50,003 nucleotides of DNA from an uncultured Clostridia bacterium (GCA_944384835.1 CALWUU010000043.1:1-50003); one strand, 5' to 3'; counted from the first letter of the stretch, positions 8,766 through 17,211 are shown. The notes: a model not told the origin generated them from the letters alone. Numbers and translations: made by a program.

Positions 8766-9521
8766 ATGAAACGTATTATTTTAAGCGGAGCCAATGGCGC
8801 TATGGGACACGAAATCGCTGCATGTATCAGTAATCGAGACGATTGCAAAATTGTTGCAGGTTTAGACATTAACACCAATGTATACAGCGATTTTCCAATT
8901 TATAACAATGTAGACGAATTAACATGCGGCGCAGATGTCATTATTGACTTCTCCCATATTTCTGTTTTAACACCGCTTTTGGCATACGCGGTCAAAGAAC
9001 GCATTCCTGTGGTACTGTGTACAACAGGATATTCAGAATCTCAAGTAAAAGAACTAAAAGAAGCATCAAAACAAATTCCTGTATTTTATTCCCGCAATAT
9101 GTCTTTGGGAATTAATTTATTGATAGAGCTTGCAAAAAAAGCCGCCGTTATTCTGGGCGACCAATTTGATATAGAGATTATTGAAAAACATCACAATCAA
9201 AAAATTGATGCTCCCAGCGGAACCGCACTGATGATTGCAGACGGAATTTGCGAAGTATTGGACCGTACGATGCATTATGAATATGACCGACATTCTCAAC
9301 GTAAAAAGCGTGATAAAAATGAAATTGGTTTACATGCAGTCAGAGGCGGAACCATTGTTGGCGAACATGAAATATTATTTGCCGGACATCACGAAACGCT
9401 TTCGCTGACTCATACAGCACAGTCAAAGGAAGTATTTGCAACAGGTTCTATTAATGCGGCAATGTTTCTGGCAGACAAACCTGCAGGACTGTACGATATG
9501 TCTGATTTAATTAATGACTAA
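8766..9521 (+). CDS. dapB: 4-hydroxy-tetrahydrodipicolinate reductase
   Basis: This 251-residue NAD(P)H-dependent reductase gives tetrahydrodipicolinate. The N-terminal ILSGANGAMGHEI is the Rossmann glycine loop. VIIDFSH and TTGY mark the core, and IIEKHHNQKIDAPSGTAL carries the catalytic histidine pair and lysine of the family. The C-terminal AVRGGTIVGEHEI block is conserved. The ribosome binding site (GGAAAGAG) is weaker than those of its operon neighbours. The ACT-domain gene starts 25 bases downstream. Confidence 0.95.
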   Translation: MKRIILSGANGAMGHEIAACISNRDDCKIVAGLDINTNVYSDFPIYNNVDELTCGADVIIDFSHISVLTPLLAYAVKERIPVVLCTTGYSESQVKELKEASKQIPVFYSRNMSLGINLLIELAKKAAVILGDQFDIEIIEKHHNQKIDAPSGTALMIADGICEVLDRTMHYEYDRHSQRKKRDKNEIGLHAVRGGTIVGEHEILFAGHHETLSLTHTAQSKEVFATGSINAAMFLADKPAGLYDMSDLIND

Positions 9522-9546
9522 GAACAAAAAAGGAGGCTTTTGCTTT

Positions 9547-9996
9547 ATGACAAACATTACTTCCAGTATGGATATTACATTGGTTACATTACAAAACTGT
9601 CCATCTGATTTAACCGTAATTCATCAAATTTTTGATAAAGCGGCTGAGCTGGGTATCGACATTGATATGATTTCATTGGCACCCTCTCAAAGCGCAATGT
9701 CTTCCCTATCTTTTACTATGTCTGATCACGACCTGCCAAAGCTGTTGACATTTTCCAGCCACTTACACAATGAGCTTGGAGTAAAAACAGTCATCAGCAG
9801 CGGGAACAGCAAGATTATTGTCGCAGATGAAGCGATGAAAAATCAGCCGGGATTTGCCAGCAAAATATTTGGTGCCGCGGCAAATGCAAAAACAGATATC
9901 CGTATGATAACCACTGCCGAAACAGAAATTTCGCTATTGGTTGCGGCATCTGATCATGAAACAACAGTCTCCGCCATTAAAGAAGTAATTGCATAA
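9547..9996 (+). CDS. Stand-alone aspartokinase-type ACT domain protein
   Basis: This 149-residue protein resembles the C-terminal regulatory half of aspartate kinase and has no kinase domain. It appears to hold two ACT units. The first contains ELGIDIDMISLAPSQ followed by SLSFTMSDHDL, the pattern of the lysine-binding ACT of aspartokinases. The second contains a GFASKIFGAAANAKTDIRMI-like helix and a TAETEISLLV strand. The ATG at 9547 is preferred over one at 9514 because AGGAGG precedes it and the upstream stretch overlaps dapB. As last gene of the riboswitch operon it may sense lysine and act on an aspartokinase encoded elsewhere, or replace a beta subunit. That role is inference. Confidence 0.75.
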   Translation: MTNITSSMDITLVTLQNCPSDLTVIHQIFDKAAELGIDIDMISLAPSQSAMSSLSFTMSDHDLPKLLTFSSHLHNELGVKTVISSGNSKIIVADEAMKNQPGFASKIFGAAANAKTDIRMITTAETEISLLVAASDHETTVSAIKEVIA

Positions 9997-10020
9997 AACT
10001 GTTTTATTTTATACCACATC

Positions 10021-10054
10021 AAAAAAGAGATACACAATTGTGTATCTCTTTTTT
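10021..10054. terminator. Bidirectional terminator, perfect 34-base palindrome
   Basis: The 34 bases are identical to their own reverse complement, with six A at one end and six T at the other. It closes the lysine operon 24 bases after the ACT gene and could also stop minus-strand transcription of the acetyltransferase. The 156 bases from here to 10210 show no gene. Confidence 0.88.
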
Positions 10055-10210
10055 AGTTGCATGAATTGTATCTCATATATGATAACAAATACTCATTTCA
10101 ATACTTTATAGGCAACCACAGCCGGTTCCTATCTAATGTATTGATTGGCTATGAATAGCATTCATGCCATACTTATTTCATGGCTTGCAAACATACCACC
10201 ACAAAATTCA

Positions 10211-10681
10211 TTATTTTAACAGAAGTGTTTTCTGCATAATCATATTTTTCAAAAACACTCCATGACGCTCTACTTGCTGTTCTTTGATAATCTGATAGTT
10301 TCTGCCTTGAAAAAACGGACAAGCAGTAACGGAAGCATGCGTCATGATATTCACATGATTCTGCTCCGCCGCATATTGTTCCAATTGATCCATAATTGCA
10401 GTTGCAATTCCTCTGCGCTGATACTCTGCATGTACATAAAGTCTATCTAAAAAATTTCCGTTCAAATCGCCAAAACCAACAATCTTATCATCCATTTCGG
10501 CTACCAATGTTTTATGATGAAGAAACGATATATCCCAAGCAATTGGGTCAATGCTGTTAGAGTTTGCCCACGCTTCTATTTGCTCTCGTGTATAATCTCT
10601 TTGGTTGATTTTATGAACCGTATCATAAAACAATGAAATAATAGCGTGACAATCATTACTGCAATAAGACCTTATTTTCAT
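10211..10681 (-). CDS. GNAT family N-acetyltransferase
   Basis: This 156-residue protein has the GNAT fold pattern: N-terminal IRSYCSNDCHAIISLFYDTV, a central LYVHAEYQRRGIATAIMDQL (motif A with the acetyl-CoA loop RRGIA), and a C-terminal TACPFFQGRNYQI block. These blocks resemble the YafP/ElaA-like group. Substrate cannot be assigned. GAGGAAC precedes the ATG. It is a single gene between the lysine operon terminator and rlmH. Confidence 0.88.
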   Translation of the reverse strand: MKIRSYCSNDCHAIISLFYDTVHKINQRDYTREQIEAWANSNSIDPIAWDISFLHHKTLVAEMDDKIVGFGDLNGNFLDRLYVHAEYQRRGIATAIMDQLEQYAAEQNHVNIMTHASVTACPFFQGRNYQIIKEQQVERHGVFLKNMIMQKTLLLK

Positions 10682-10735
10682 ATATGTTCCTCACAAACAG
10701 CGTAAGCGAAACTAAAATATGCCAATAGCTGCAAT

Positions 10736-11215
10736 TTATTTATGGTAACGACCATGATTTTGTATCTGAAACGCACGGTAAATTTGCTCACAAAGCATAA
10801 CTCTTGCCAATTGATGGGGAAAGGTCATACGCGACATGGAAAGCTGAAGCGTCCCGCTTTGTTTGACTTTATCGCACAAACCGTGAGAGCTTCCAATGAC
10901 AAAACTAACAGCACTGACACCATTCAAAGCCAATGTGCTAAGATGCTGTGCTAAGGCTGGGGAATCTATTTGCTTTCCTTCAATACACAATGGAATGAGC
11001 GTACTTCCGGCAGCCAGCTGGATTATCTTCTCTCCTTCCGCATGCAAAGCCTGATGAATTTGCGTTTCTGATGGCTGGTCAGGCAGTTTATGCTCCGCCA
11101 CCTCTATGATACGAAATTTACAAAATGCGCCCAAACGTTTTTGATATTCTTCGCACGCTTGTGTCCAATATCGTTCTTTTAATTTTCCAACGCAAATACA
11201 ATTTACCGTCAGCAT
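10736..11215 (-). CDS. rlmH: 23S rRNA (pseudouridine1915-N3)-methyltransferase RlmH
   Basis: This 159-residue SPOUT-class methyltransferase modifies pseudouridine 1915 in helix 69 of 23S rRNA. The start LTVNCICVGKLKERYW, the S-adenosylmethionine loop FVIGSSHGL and the C-terminal LSMSRMTFPHQLARVMLCEQ are family signatures; the last includes the conserved end QIYRAFQI..HGRYHK. AAGGAG precedes the ATG. It follows the WalJ-type gene by nine bases, an arrangement common in Firmicutes. Confidence 0.95.
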   Translation of the reverse strand: MLTVNCICVGKLKERYWTQACEEYQKRLGAFCKFRIIEVAEHKLPDQPSETQIHQALHAEGEKIIQLAAGSTLIPLCIEGKQIDSPALAQHLSTLALNGVSAVSFVIGSSHGLCDKVKQSGTLQLSMSRMTFPHQLARVMLCEQIYRAFQIQNHGRYHK

Positions 11216-11224
11216 AGCTACTCC

Positions 11225-12019
11225 TTAAAATAGAATGGTTTCGTGTTTTGTATTCTCTCTTGGTGCAATATCAATTTCATAATCAAGACCTCGTTTGAGT
11301 CCTTCTATGGTCAACGAGCACAAAGAGGTTTGAAGAGCAATGTCAGGCGTATTATTTTCATGACTTAAATGTGCCAGCAAAAAACGAGCCGTTCCTAATT
11401 TTGCCAGTTTAGGCAAAATATCTGCACAGGCTGCATTGGATAAATGTCCATAGTCGGAAATAATACGCTGCTTTAAGACATAAGGATAATTACCTGTTTT
11501 CAGCATACCAACATCATGATTGGATTCCAAGACAACAAAATCACTGCCTGCCAAGTTATGATACACCTGCTCTGTCATACAGCCTAAATCGGTTGCAAAT
11601 GACAATGTACGGTCATCCGCAGTTGTAATATGAAATCCAATCCCTTCTGCGCAGTCATGCTGGGTAGGAAACGATGAAATCCACATGCCTGCACATTCAA
11701 TTCCTCTGCTGTCTACCAGTTCCACAGGAATATCCGTATTCAGCTGCTGAGATTCTTCCAGCGCTTGTAACGTACCTTGAGAAGAAAATACAGGTATTTT
11801 ATATTTAGAGGTAAATACGCGAAGTCCTTTGATATGGTCTGTATGTTCATGGGTCAGAAATATCGCCTTAATCGCTCCAATCGGAATATCACATGCAGAC
11901 AGCATTTCTTGCATTTGCTTTGCACTGCGGCCAATATCAATTAAAATACCGGCATCTGCAGAGCCAACAAAATAACTGTTTCCACTGCTTCCGCTGAATA
12001 ATGGGCAAATTCTGGCCAT
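11225..12019 (-). CDS. walJ: WalJ/YycJ-type MBL fold metallo-hydrolase
   Basis: This 264-residue metallo-beta-lactamase-fold protein has FLTHEHTDHIKGL (the HxHxDH zinc site), later histidine and aspartate ligands in FPTQHDCAEG and FATDLGCM, and the C-terminal LLAHLSHENNTP. This set and the small size match YycJ/WalJ, a putative nuclease usually sitting near walRK. Here no walRK is present, but rlmH follows, as it does downstream of yycJ in many Firmicutes. GGAGGAG precedes the ATG. Confidence 0.85.
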   Translation of the reverse strand: MARICPLFSGSSGNSYFVGSADAGILIDIGRSAKQMQEMLSACDIPIGAIKAIFLTHEHTDHIKGLRVFTSKYKIPVFSSQGTLQALEESQQLNTDIPVELVDSRGIECAGMWISSFPTQHDCAEGIGFHITTADDRTLSFATDLGCMTEQVYHNLAGSDFVVLESNHDVGMLKTGNYPYVLKQRIISDYGHLSNAACADILPKLAKLGTARFLLAHLSHENNTPDIALQTSLCSLTIEGLKRGLDYEIDIAPRENTKHETILF

Positions 12020-12048
12020 ATTTCTCCTCCATTGCTTTTGTACTTTTT

Positions 12049-12465
12049 CTAATAAATTTCAAGGGGTGACTGCAATTCTTTCGCTTTTAAAAGAGCATGA
12101 TTAAAAATCGTAATAAAATCTGTTCCGTCACTGGTAATAAAATAACAGGCAAGATCTGTTATTTCTTCACTGATATGTGCTTCCCACGGCGGTTCTTTTG
12201 ACAAGTCATATATATCCCAAATGATTTGATGCGGTTTTAGCTTTTTGAGTTCTTCTGTGATAAAACTCAACTCTTCTCTGGCTTGCTCTGCCCGTTCAGG
12301 CAATAAGTAACCTTGATACACCTCATTCATAATCACAGGAAAACGACTTCCCCACTGCATATGCTCTAAATGATACGCTGCTGTTGAAAAAAACGAATGG
12401 AGAAAGTCCGCACTTCCTATTGGGAAAAAGAAACATTGTATTTGAAACCCTATCATGACATTCAT
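12049..12465 (-). CDS. Imm70-like small protein
   Basis: This 138-residue soluble protein has an N-terminal block IGSADFLHSFFSTAAYHLE followed by WGSRFPVIMNEVYQG. I recognise this pattern from the Imm70 immunity family, where 'WGSRFP..MNE.Y.G' is typical; the match is from memory. The rest is charged and helical (RAEQAREELSFITEELKKL), ending in an acidic tail. No toxin gene with a polymorphic-toxin architecture is in the window, so an immunity role is unsupported by context. The ribosome binding site is weak. It lies 29 bases upstream of walJ and may be co-transcribed. Confidence 0.55.
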   Translation of the reverse strand: MNVMIGFQIQCFFFPIGSADFLHSFFSTAAYHLEHMQWGSRFPVIMNEVYQGYLLPERAEQAREELSFITEELKKLKPHQIIWDIYDLSKEPPWEAHISEEITDLACYFITSDGTDFITIFNHALLKAKELQSPLEIY

Positions 12466-12576
12466 CTGATTTCTGTTTTGCCATAATTATCAGTGATAAC
12501 ACGAAAGAACCTATCGAATTGTCCGACAGGCTCTTTCCGCATCTAATTATCATATTTTTGCAAATACTATTTGTTC

Positions 12577-13860
12577 TTACATTGCCTTTGGCTGTGTATC
12601 TTCAGGTATCTGAACCCGTTTAATATCCGCTCCTAATTTTTGTAATTTTTCTACAATATCTTCGTAACCGCGCTCAATGTGACGAACTTCTTCAATTTGG
12701 CTTACACCCTTCGCACATAGAGCGGCAATTACCACTGCAGCACCTGCGCGTAAGTCAGTGGCTTTTACAGGCGCTGCGTTTAAATGGTCCACACCTTCTA
12801 TGACAGCTAATTTGCCGTCAACTGAAAATTGTGCGCCCATACGGCGTAATTCTTCTACATAACGGAAGCGGCTGTCCCACACGCTCTCCGTAATAATACT
12901 GGTGCCTTGCGCAATTGCAAGTAAAACAGAAATCTGTGGCTGCATATCTGTCGGAAAGCCGGGATGCGGCATTGTTTTTACATTGCATTTTTGCAGCTTT
13001 CCATCTCGTTTAATATGAATCGAATCATCAAATTCTTCGACAATTACACCCATTTCTTCCAGCTTTGCGGAAATAGATTCCAAGTGCTTTGGAATTACAT
13101 TTTCAACTACCGCATCTCCTCCGGTTGCGGCAATGGCAACCATATAAGTTCCTGCTTCAATTTGGTCTGGGATAATGGAATATGTAGAACCATGTAAATG
13201 TTCAACACCATAAATTTTAATCACATCGGTACCGGCGCCGCGAATGTCTGCGCCCATAGAACTCAGAAAGTTTGCTAGATCTACAATATGAGGTTCTTTT
13301 GCTGCATTTTCAATTACTGTCAAACCTTTTGCTTTTACAGCTGCCAGCATAATGTTAATAGTAGCACCCACAGATACAACATCCATATAAATATTATTTC
13401 CGGTGAGCTCCTGCGCTTGTACATCTACCATACCGCCATCCAAGCTGTAAGAAGCACCCAAGGCAGAAAATCCTTTCAGGTGCTGGTCAATCGGTCTTAC
13501 ACCAAAATCGCAGCCACCCGGCATAGAAACTACTGCATGGCGAAAACGCCCAAGCAAAGCGCCAAGCAAATAATAAGACCCTCTCATATGTCTCGCAAGC
13601 TCATAAGAAGCAATGTGGGAATGAATTGGTCTGGGATCTATTTCAATTGTAGATTTATTGATTCTTTTAATCACTGCGCCCATATCATGAATAATATGAA
13701 GCATATCGTTTACGTCAGTAATATTAGGTACATTTTCTATACGGCAAACTTCGTCTGACAAAATTGCCGCCGGTATAATAGCAATGGCAGCATTTTTAGC
13801 GCCACTAATTTGAACAGTACCTTTTAGTGGCTTACCGCCTGTAACTACATATTTATCCAA
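12577..13860 (-). CDS. murA: UDP-N-acetylglucosamine 1-carboxyvinyltransferase MurA
   Basis: This enzyme transfers enolpyruvyl from phosphoenolpyruvate to UDP-GlcNAc, the first committed step of peptidoglycan synthesis. Signatures are YVVTGGKPLKGTVQISGAKN at the N-terminus (the KN pair binds substrate), the fosfomycin-target cysteine in MPGGCDFGVRP, and DLRAGAAVVIAAL near the end. I chose the TTG at 13860, giving 427 residues starting (M)DKYVVTGG, because it matches the family start and has GGGG nine bases upstream. A TTG at 13875 would add five residues. Gram-positives often carry two murA genes; this may be either. A promoter lies at 13969-13997. Confidence 0.95.
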   Translation of the reverse strand: MDKYVVTGGKPLKGTVQISGAKNAAIAIIPAAILSDEVCRIENVPNITDVNDMLHIIHDMGAVIKRINKSTIEIDPRPIHSHIASYELARHMRGSYYLLGALLGRFRHAVVSMPGGCDFGVRPIDQHLKGFSALGASYSLDGGMVDVQAQELTGNNIYMDVVSVGATINIMLAAVKAKGLTVIENAAKEPHIVDLANFLSSMGADIRGAGTDVIKIYGVEHLHGSTYSIIPDQIEAGTYMVAIAATGGDAVVENVIPKHLESISAKLEEMGVIVEEFDDSIHIKRDGKLQKCNVKTMPHPGFPTDMQPQISVLLAIAQGTSIITESVWDSRFRYVEELRRMGAQFSVDGKLAVIEGVDHLNAAPVKATDLRAGAAVVIAALCAKGVSQIEEVRHIERGYEDIVEKLQKLGADIKRVQIPEDTQPKAM

Positions 13861-13968
13861 TGAGACACGCCCCAATCGTTGTGTTATGTTCCAACTTGAA
13901 CATTCTATATATCATTTATCTGAAATCGTTATATTAACATATATTATATTTAAAAAGCATCTTTACTG

Positions 13969-13997
13969 ATAATAATACATTGACAGAAAAAAGTCAA
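13969..13997 (-). promoter_or_regulatory. murA promoter with overlapping inverted repeat
   Basis: On the minus strand TTGACT (13992-13997) and TATTAT (13969-13974) are 17 bases apart. ATTGAC (13979-13984) and GTCAAT (13993-13998) form an inverted repeat across the -35 region, so a repressor site is possible. The rest of the 300-base gap to 14164 is AT-rich and shows no gene. Confidence 0.6.
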
Positions 13998-14164
13998 TCT
14001 CTCACAAAAATTTATTCATAATATTGTGAAAAACTGCAAATAATTCGACAATATCCTATGTTATTGTAGGAATCATCAAAAGAATGGACAAAAAATTAAG
14101 AATAAATCTCGTTTATTGCCGCATCAATGCTGATATTCCCTATAACAACATCATACCATAAAAT

Positions 14165-14198
14165 AAAAAAAGTTTTGCAGAAAACCTGCAAAACTTTT
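14165..14198 (-). terminator. Terminator of the M23 peptidase gene
   Basis: Arms 14168-14180 and 14186-14198 form a perfect 13-base-pair stem with a five-base loop. On the minus strand seven T follow. It begins six bases after the stop of the M23 gene. Confidence 0.88.
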
Positions 14199-14204
14199 GT
14201 AAAA

Positions 14205-15713
14205 TCAAGGCGACACATAATTTAACGGATCAACAGGGGTTCCGTTTTCTATTACTTCAAAGTGCAAATGGGCGCCAAAAGAGTTTCCGGTATTACCTAC
14301 CAAAGCGATTGGTTGTCCTTTATATACTTTTTCACCGGCCTTCACAAGCAACTCGCTGGTATGACCGTATAAAGTCTTTCTTCCGTTACCGTGATTGATA
14401 ATCACATATAAACCGTAACCTGAACCGTCCATTTGAGCAAATTCAACAGTACCTGCATCTGCCGCTACAATAGTTTCGCCATACGCATTTCCGTTTGCAA
14501 TGTCAATACCGTTGTGATGTGAGCCCCATCTAAAAGAAAATGTGCTGCTAACGGTATGAACTGTTGGAAGAGGCCAAGTTAATGTACCGCTGCTCTCACC
14601 AGGCACACTACCGTCCGGCGGAGTTTTTGTACCTTCTATTACAATTTTCGTAACAGGTTCCTGTGTCACCGTTGTAGAAACATTAGAACGTTCCGCTTCT
14701 TTACCGTTGATATAAGTTACAGCATCAACATAAGTTGCTTTACCGTTTTCACCTTCTGTAATTACTTCTGAATAAGTATTGTATTTTGTATCATCTTTTT
14801 GCACTTCTGTTTCAAATTCGACATCTTTTTCATATGTCTCTTCTTTCACAACAGAAATGTTCAAAATAGATTTTTTTACAATTACACTGAGTTTATCGCC
14901 GGCTTGCAGCGGAGAAGATACGCTTGGATTCAGCGCTTTTAATTCATTGGCAGTCACACCAAATTTTTCAGCCAAAGAATCCCAGGTATCGTCCTGAGTA
15001 ACAGTATATCCCATAGGTTTATTGGAAAGCCCTGTTAACTGAGCTTTGATGGCATCTGCCGATTCAATGCTGGCAACAGGATAAATATCTGTTTTGGTTT
15101 GAATATCGTCTGCAAATGAAATAGATTGATATGTTTCAGGCGCATTGTTATTGAGCAAATCCTGCAGCATATATTCTAGATCGACGACATTTTCAACTGC
15201 TCCGATAAAATTGCCGTTTACATAAAGACCAACAGCCTCTTTATAAGTACCGGTGCTTTTTTCAGCCAGTACATTTGTACATACTGTGGTAATCTTTGTT
15301 GTATCTGATGATACGGCAGCCGATGTAATTTGTTTTGGCTGTATCATTAAGCTGTCGGAAGCATTTTCAGCTAAAAGCTGGTTCATGACCTCAAATGGTT
15401 CTCCGTAAACAACTTGCCTTTCCTGCGCAGATGCGCTGACACCATTGATAGACTGCATTGCAAAACCGAATGAAACGGTTAAAGCTGCAACCCCCAATGC
15501 CGGAGCAATTACATGCAATGCATATTTTCCTAATTTCTTATGGAAACTGCCTGTATGTTGAAAGCCCTCTGCAATACATTCTGCGTGTACCGCAAAGTGA
15601 ACAAGCACCTTTTGCATGGCTGCAGAGTATAATTTTTTTGTTAATTGAAACATGGATTGGTAGATACCTTTCCACATTTGACGCATTCGTTCCAGTCCTG
15701 AGCTATGTTCCAT
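14205..15713 (-). CDS. Membrane-anchored LysM-G5-M23 metallopeptidase
   Basis: This 502-residue envelope protein has a long cytoplasmic N-terminus, one membrane segment near residues 65-90 (VIAPALGVAALTVSFGFAM), and a linker region. A LysM module follows at about 235-285 (GYTVTQDDTWDSLAEKFGV), then a G5 domain at about 290-365 and a C-terminal M23 endopeptidase at about 380-500. The zinc site is intact: HHNGIDI, then HLHFEV. It probably cuts peptide cross-links in peptidoglycan. The nearest ribosome binding site to the ATG at 15713 is very close (GGGAGA directly ahead), so the ATG at 15686 is an alternative. A WalR-box-like sequence lies upstream, and a terminator follows. The long N-terminal cytoplasmic stretch is unusual. 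Confidence 0.9.
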   Translation of the reverse strand: MEHSSGLERMRQMWKGIYQSMFQLTKKLYSAAMQKVLVHFAVHAECIAEGFQHTGSFHKKLGKYALHVIAPALGVAALTVSFGFAMQSINGVSASAQERQVVYGEPFEVMNQLLAENASDSLMIQPKQITSAAVSSDTTKITTVCTNVLAEKSTGTYKEAVGLYVNGNFIGAVENVVDLEYMLQDLLNNNAPETYQSISFADDIQTKTDIYPVASIESADAIKAQLTGLSNKPMGYTVTQDDTWDSLAEKFGVTANELKALNPSVSSPLQAGDKLSVIVKKSILNISVVKEETYEKDVEFETEVQKDDTKYNTYSEVITEGENGKATYVDAVTYINGKEAERSNVSTTVTQEPVTKIVIEGTKTPPDGSVPGESSGTLTWPLPTVHTVSSTFSFRWGSHHNGIDIANGNAYGETIVAADAGTVEFAQMDGSGYGLYVIINHGNGRKTLYGHTSELLVKAGEKVYKGQPIALVGNTGNSFGAHLHFEVIENGTPVDPLNYVSP

Positions 15714-15789
15714 TCTCCCTTGATTGGATTCAGAACGTTTAAACTGAAATAGTTTAATAGTGAATCTTCCTCTCGTTACGAATTAAATT

Positions 15790-15806
15790 TGTTACATTCG
15801 TGTAAT
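15790..15806 (+). promoter_or_regulatory. WalR-box-like direct repeat upstream of the M23 gene
   Basis: TGTTAC (15790-15795) and TGTAAT (15801-15806), separated by five bases, fit the published WalR/YycF consensus TGTWAH-N5-TGTWAH. WalR controls peptidoglycan hydrolases in Firmicutes. The repeat reads on the strand opposite to the M23 gene. A weak promoter candidate (TTGCAA, 17 bases, TAGTAT) would lie further upstream on the minus strand, placing the box in the early transcribed region, where repression would be more likely than activation. Confidence 0.4.
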
Positions 15807-15893
15807 CTTTCTCTGTGTATACTACTATAAAAATTACAAATTTGCAACCTTTTTTACGAACGATTAGAAAATTATGTGAAGTTTGCTTATATA

Positions 15894-16349
15894 TTATTCG
15901 TATTTTAGCTGTTCTATTGTCCAATTTGCAATATAAGGAAGGAATTCTTTTGCTTGATTTTTTGCATCTTCCAAATCATGCTCTAAATAATTTCCACATT
16001 CCACTGCTGTATTTCCTGGAATTTCTCCTTCATAATTAGCAATATCTGTCATAATTCTTTGGATTAACGCAATCGTGTCTTCCGGTTTCATATCTCGAAC
16101 CAGAAAATAAAAACCGGTTCTGCATCCCATAGGACCAAAATAAATAATTTTATGCTCATATTCCGAATTGCGGGAAATGGTAGCAAATAAATGCTCAATA
16201 GTATGCATAGAAGCATTTGGCAAAAACGGAGGAACATTTGGTTTTTTCATGCGAATATCATAGGTGATAATGTCATCATCTATTCTTGAGGTATAAATAC
16301 CTGGCTGTAATTTTGTATGGTCTACGCAAAAACTTGGAATTCTTTTCAT
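15894..16349 (-). CDS. luxS: S-ribosylhomocysteine lyase LuxS
   Basis: This 151-residue iron/zinc enzyme splits S-ribosylhomocysteine to homocysteine and the AI-2 precursor DPD in the activated methyl cycle. SFCVDHTKLQPGIY opens the protein, the metal motif is HTIEH, and YFGPMGCRTGFYFLV holds the catalytic cysteine. A later VECGNYLEHDL carries the third ligand region. Length is normal. AAAGGAG precedes the ATG and overlaps the end of the upstream gene; the gap is four bases. No pfs (nucleosidase) gene is adjacent, so the rest of the cycle must be elsewhere. Confidence 0.95.
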   Translation of the reverse strand: MKRIPSFCVDHTKLQPGIYTSRIDDDIITYDIRMKKPNVPPFLPNASMHTIEHLFATISRNSEYEHKIIYFGPMGCRTGFYFLVRDMKPEDTIALIQRIMTDIANYEGEIPGNTAVECGNYLEHDLEDAKNQAKEFLPYIANWTIEQLKYE

Positions 16350-16353
16350 AATA

Positions 16354-17211
16354 TCATAACTCCTTTTTCTTATAATCGTTTAATAATTGTTTGGACTGCT
16401 CTACTGCCGACTCAAACAAATCCATATAGCTTTCTGTACGTATCACCGTATCTTCCATAGGCCATTGCCACTGGGCACGGTATGTATTGGCATAGTCATA
16501 AGCGTCGCCTTCGTTAATTCCCCTAAAATAGCTGGACAATCGTCTTTTGTACTCTTTTCCCCGTTCCATGCGTTCCAAAAAGCTTTTCTTTAATGTGGAA
16601 CGGTCGTTGAGCATACCGCAAGTTTTTCTGGCATCTTCTGTTGCCTGCAATAAAACAGATATTTCCTGTTTTTCTTCAAATAACGTATCCAGCAAATAGC
16701 AGTATAATAGCGCAATCTCCTGCTGCACAGCCTCATCTTTGGGAAATACCTGTTTCATATCAAACTCCGTTGGCAGTTGACCTCGAAGATAACGCAGCAT
16801 GATGATATCCAAAGAAGTTTCTATTTTGTTTCTCAGCGACAGCGCTTGCTCTTTTGGGTGCGCTTCTTTCAGCATATACAATCCATATTGAATGAAAGGC
16901 TCTGTCTGTTCTTTTAGGATACCGCGGCATTCCAAGCCCAAACGATAGCAAATGATGATTGAAGAATCCTTTTTCTGTCTGTAATCATTGATGGCTTGCA
17001 GAATAACCGATAGATCCAATTGGGCAAAGCGTTCTGCATAAGATTTTAACATAATGCCTGACTGCCAAAATAGAAAACGGTGAAAGGTTAAAAACCCATA
17101 CCCTTGCACGCCCCATAAAAAAGCGTTTTGATTCCACTCTTTCATGTTCTGAGAAACAGCATATTGCCCTATTTGCTCGCCATATAAATGTTGACATATT
17201 AATGTAAACAA
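16354..17211 (-). CDS. Phospholipase-C-like protein lacking recognisable metal ligands
   Basis: This is a 285-residue, mostly helical soluble protein. From memory it resembles the zinc-dependent phospholipase C-like proteins of Ruminococcaceae: an N-terminal LYGEQIGQ, then NAFLWGVQGYGFLTFHRFLF where relatives read W-G-x-Q-G-P-D-F, and later LLQATEDARKTCGMLNDRS and NTYRAQWQWPMEDT. Several positions that hold His/Asp ligands in the relatives appear replaced (GYGF instead of GPDF, and no histidine in the segment ICYRLGLECRGI). It may be a catalytically dead paralogue. The TTG start at 17211 has AAAGGAGGG seven bases upstream. It is immediately followed by luxS. Confidence 0.55.
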   Translation of the reverse strand: MFTLICQHLYGEQIGQYAVSQNMKEWNQNAFLWGVQGYGFLTFHRFLFWQSGIMLKSYAERFAQLDLSVILQAINDYRQKKDSSIIICYRLGLECRGILKEQTEPFIQYGLYMLKEAHPKEQALSLRNKIETSLDIIMLRYLRGQLPTEFDMKQVFPKDEAVQQEIALLYCYLLDTLFEEKQEISVLLQATEDARKTCGMLNDRSTLKKSFLERMERGKEYKRRLSSYFRGINEGDAYDYANTYRAQWQWPMEDTVIRTESYMDLFESAVEQSKQLLNDYKKKEL

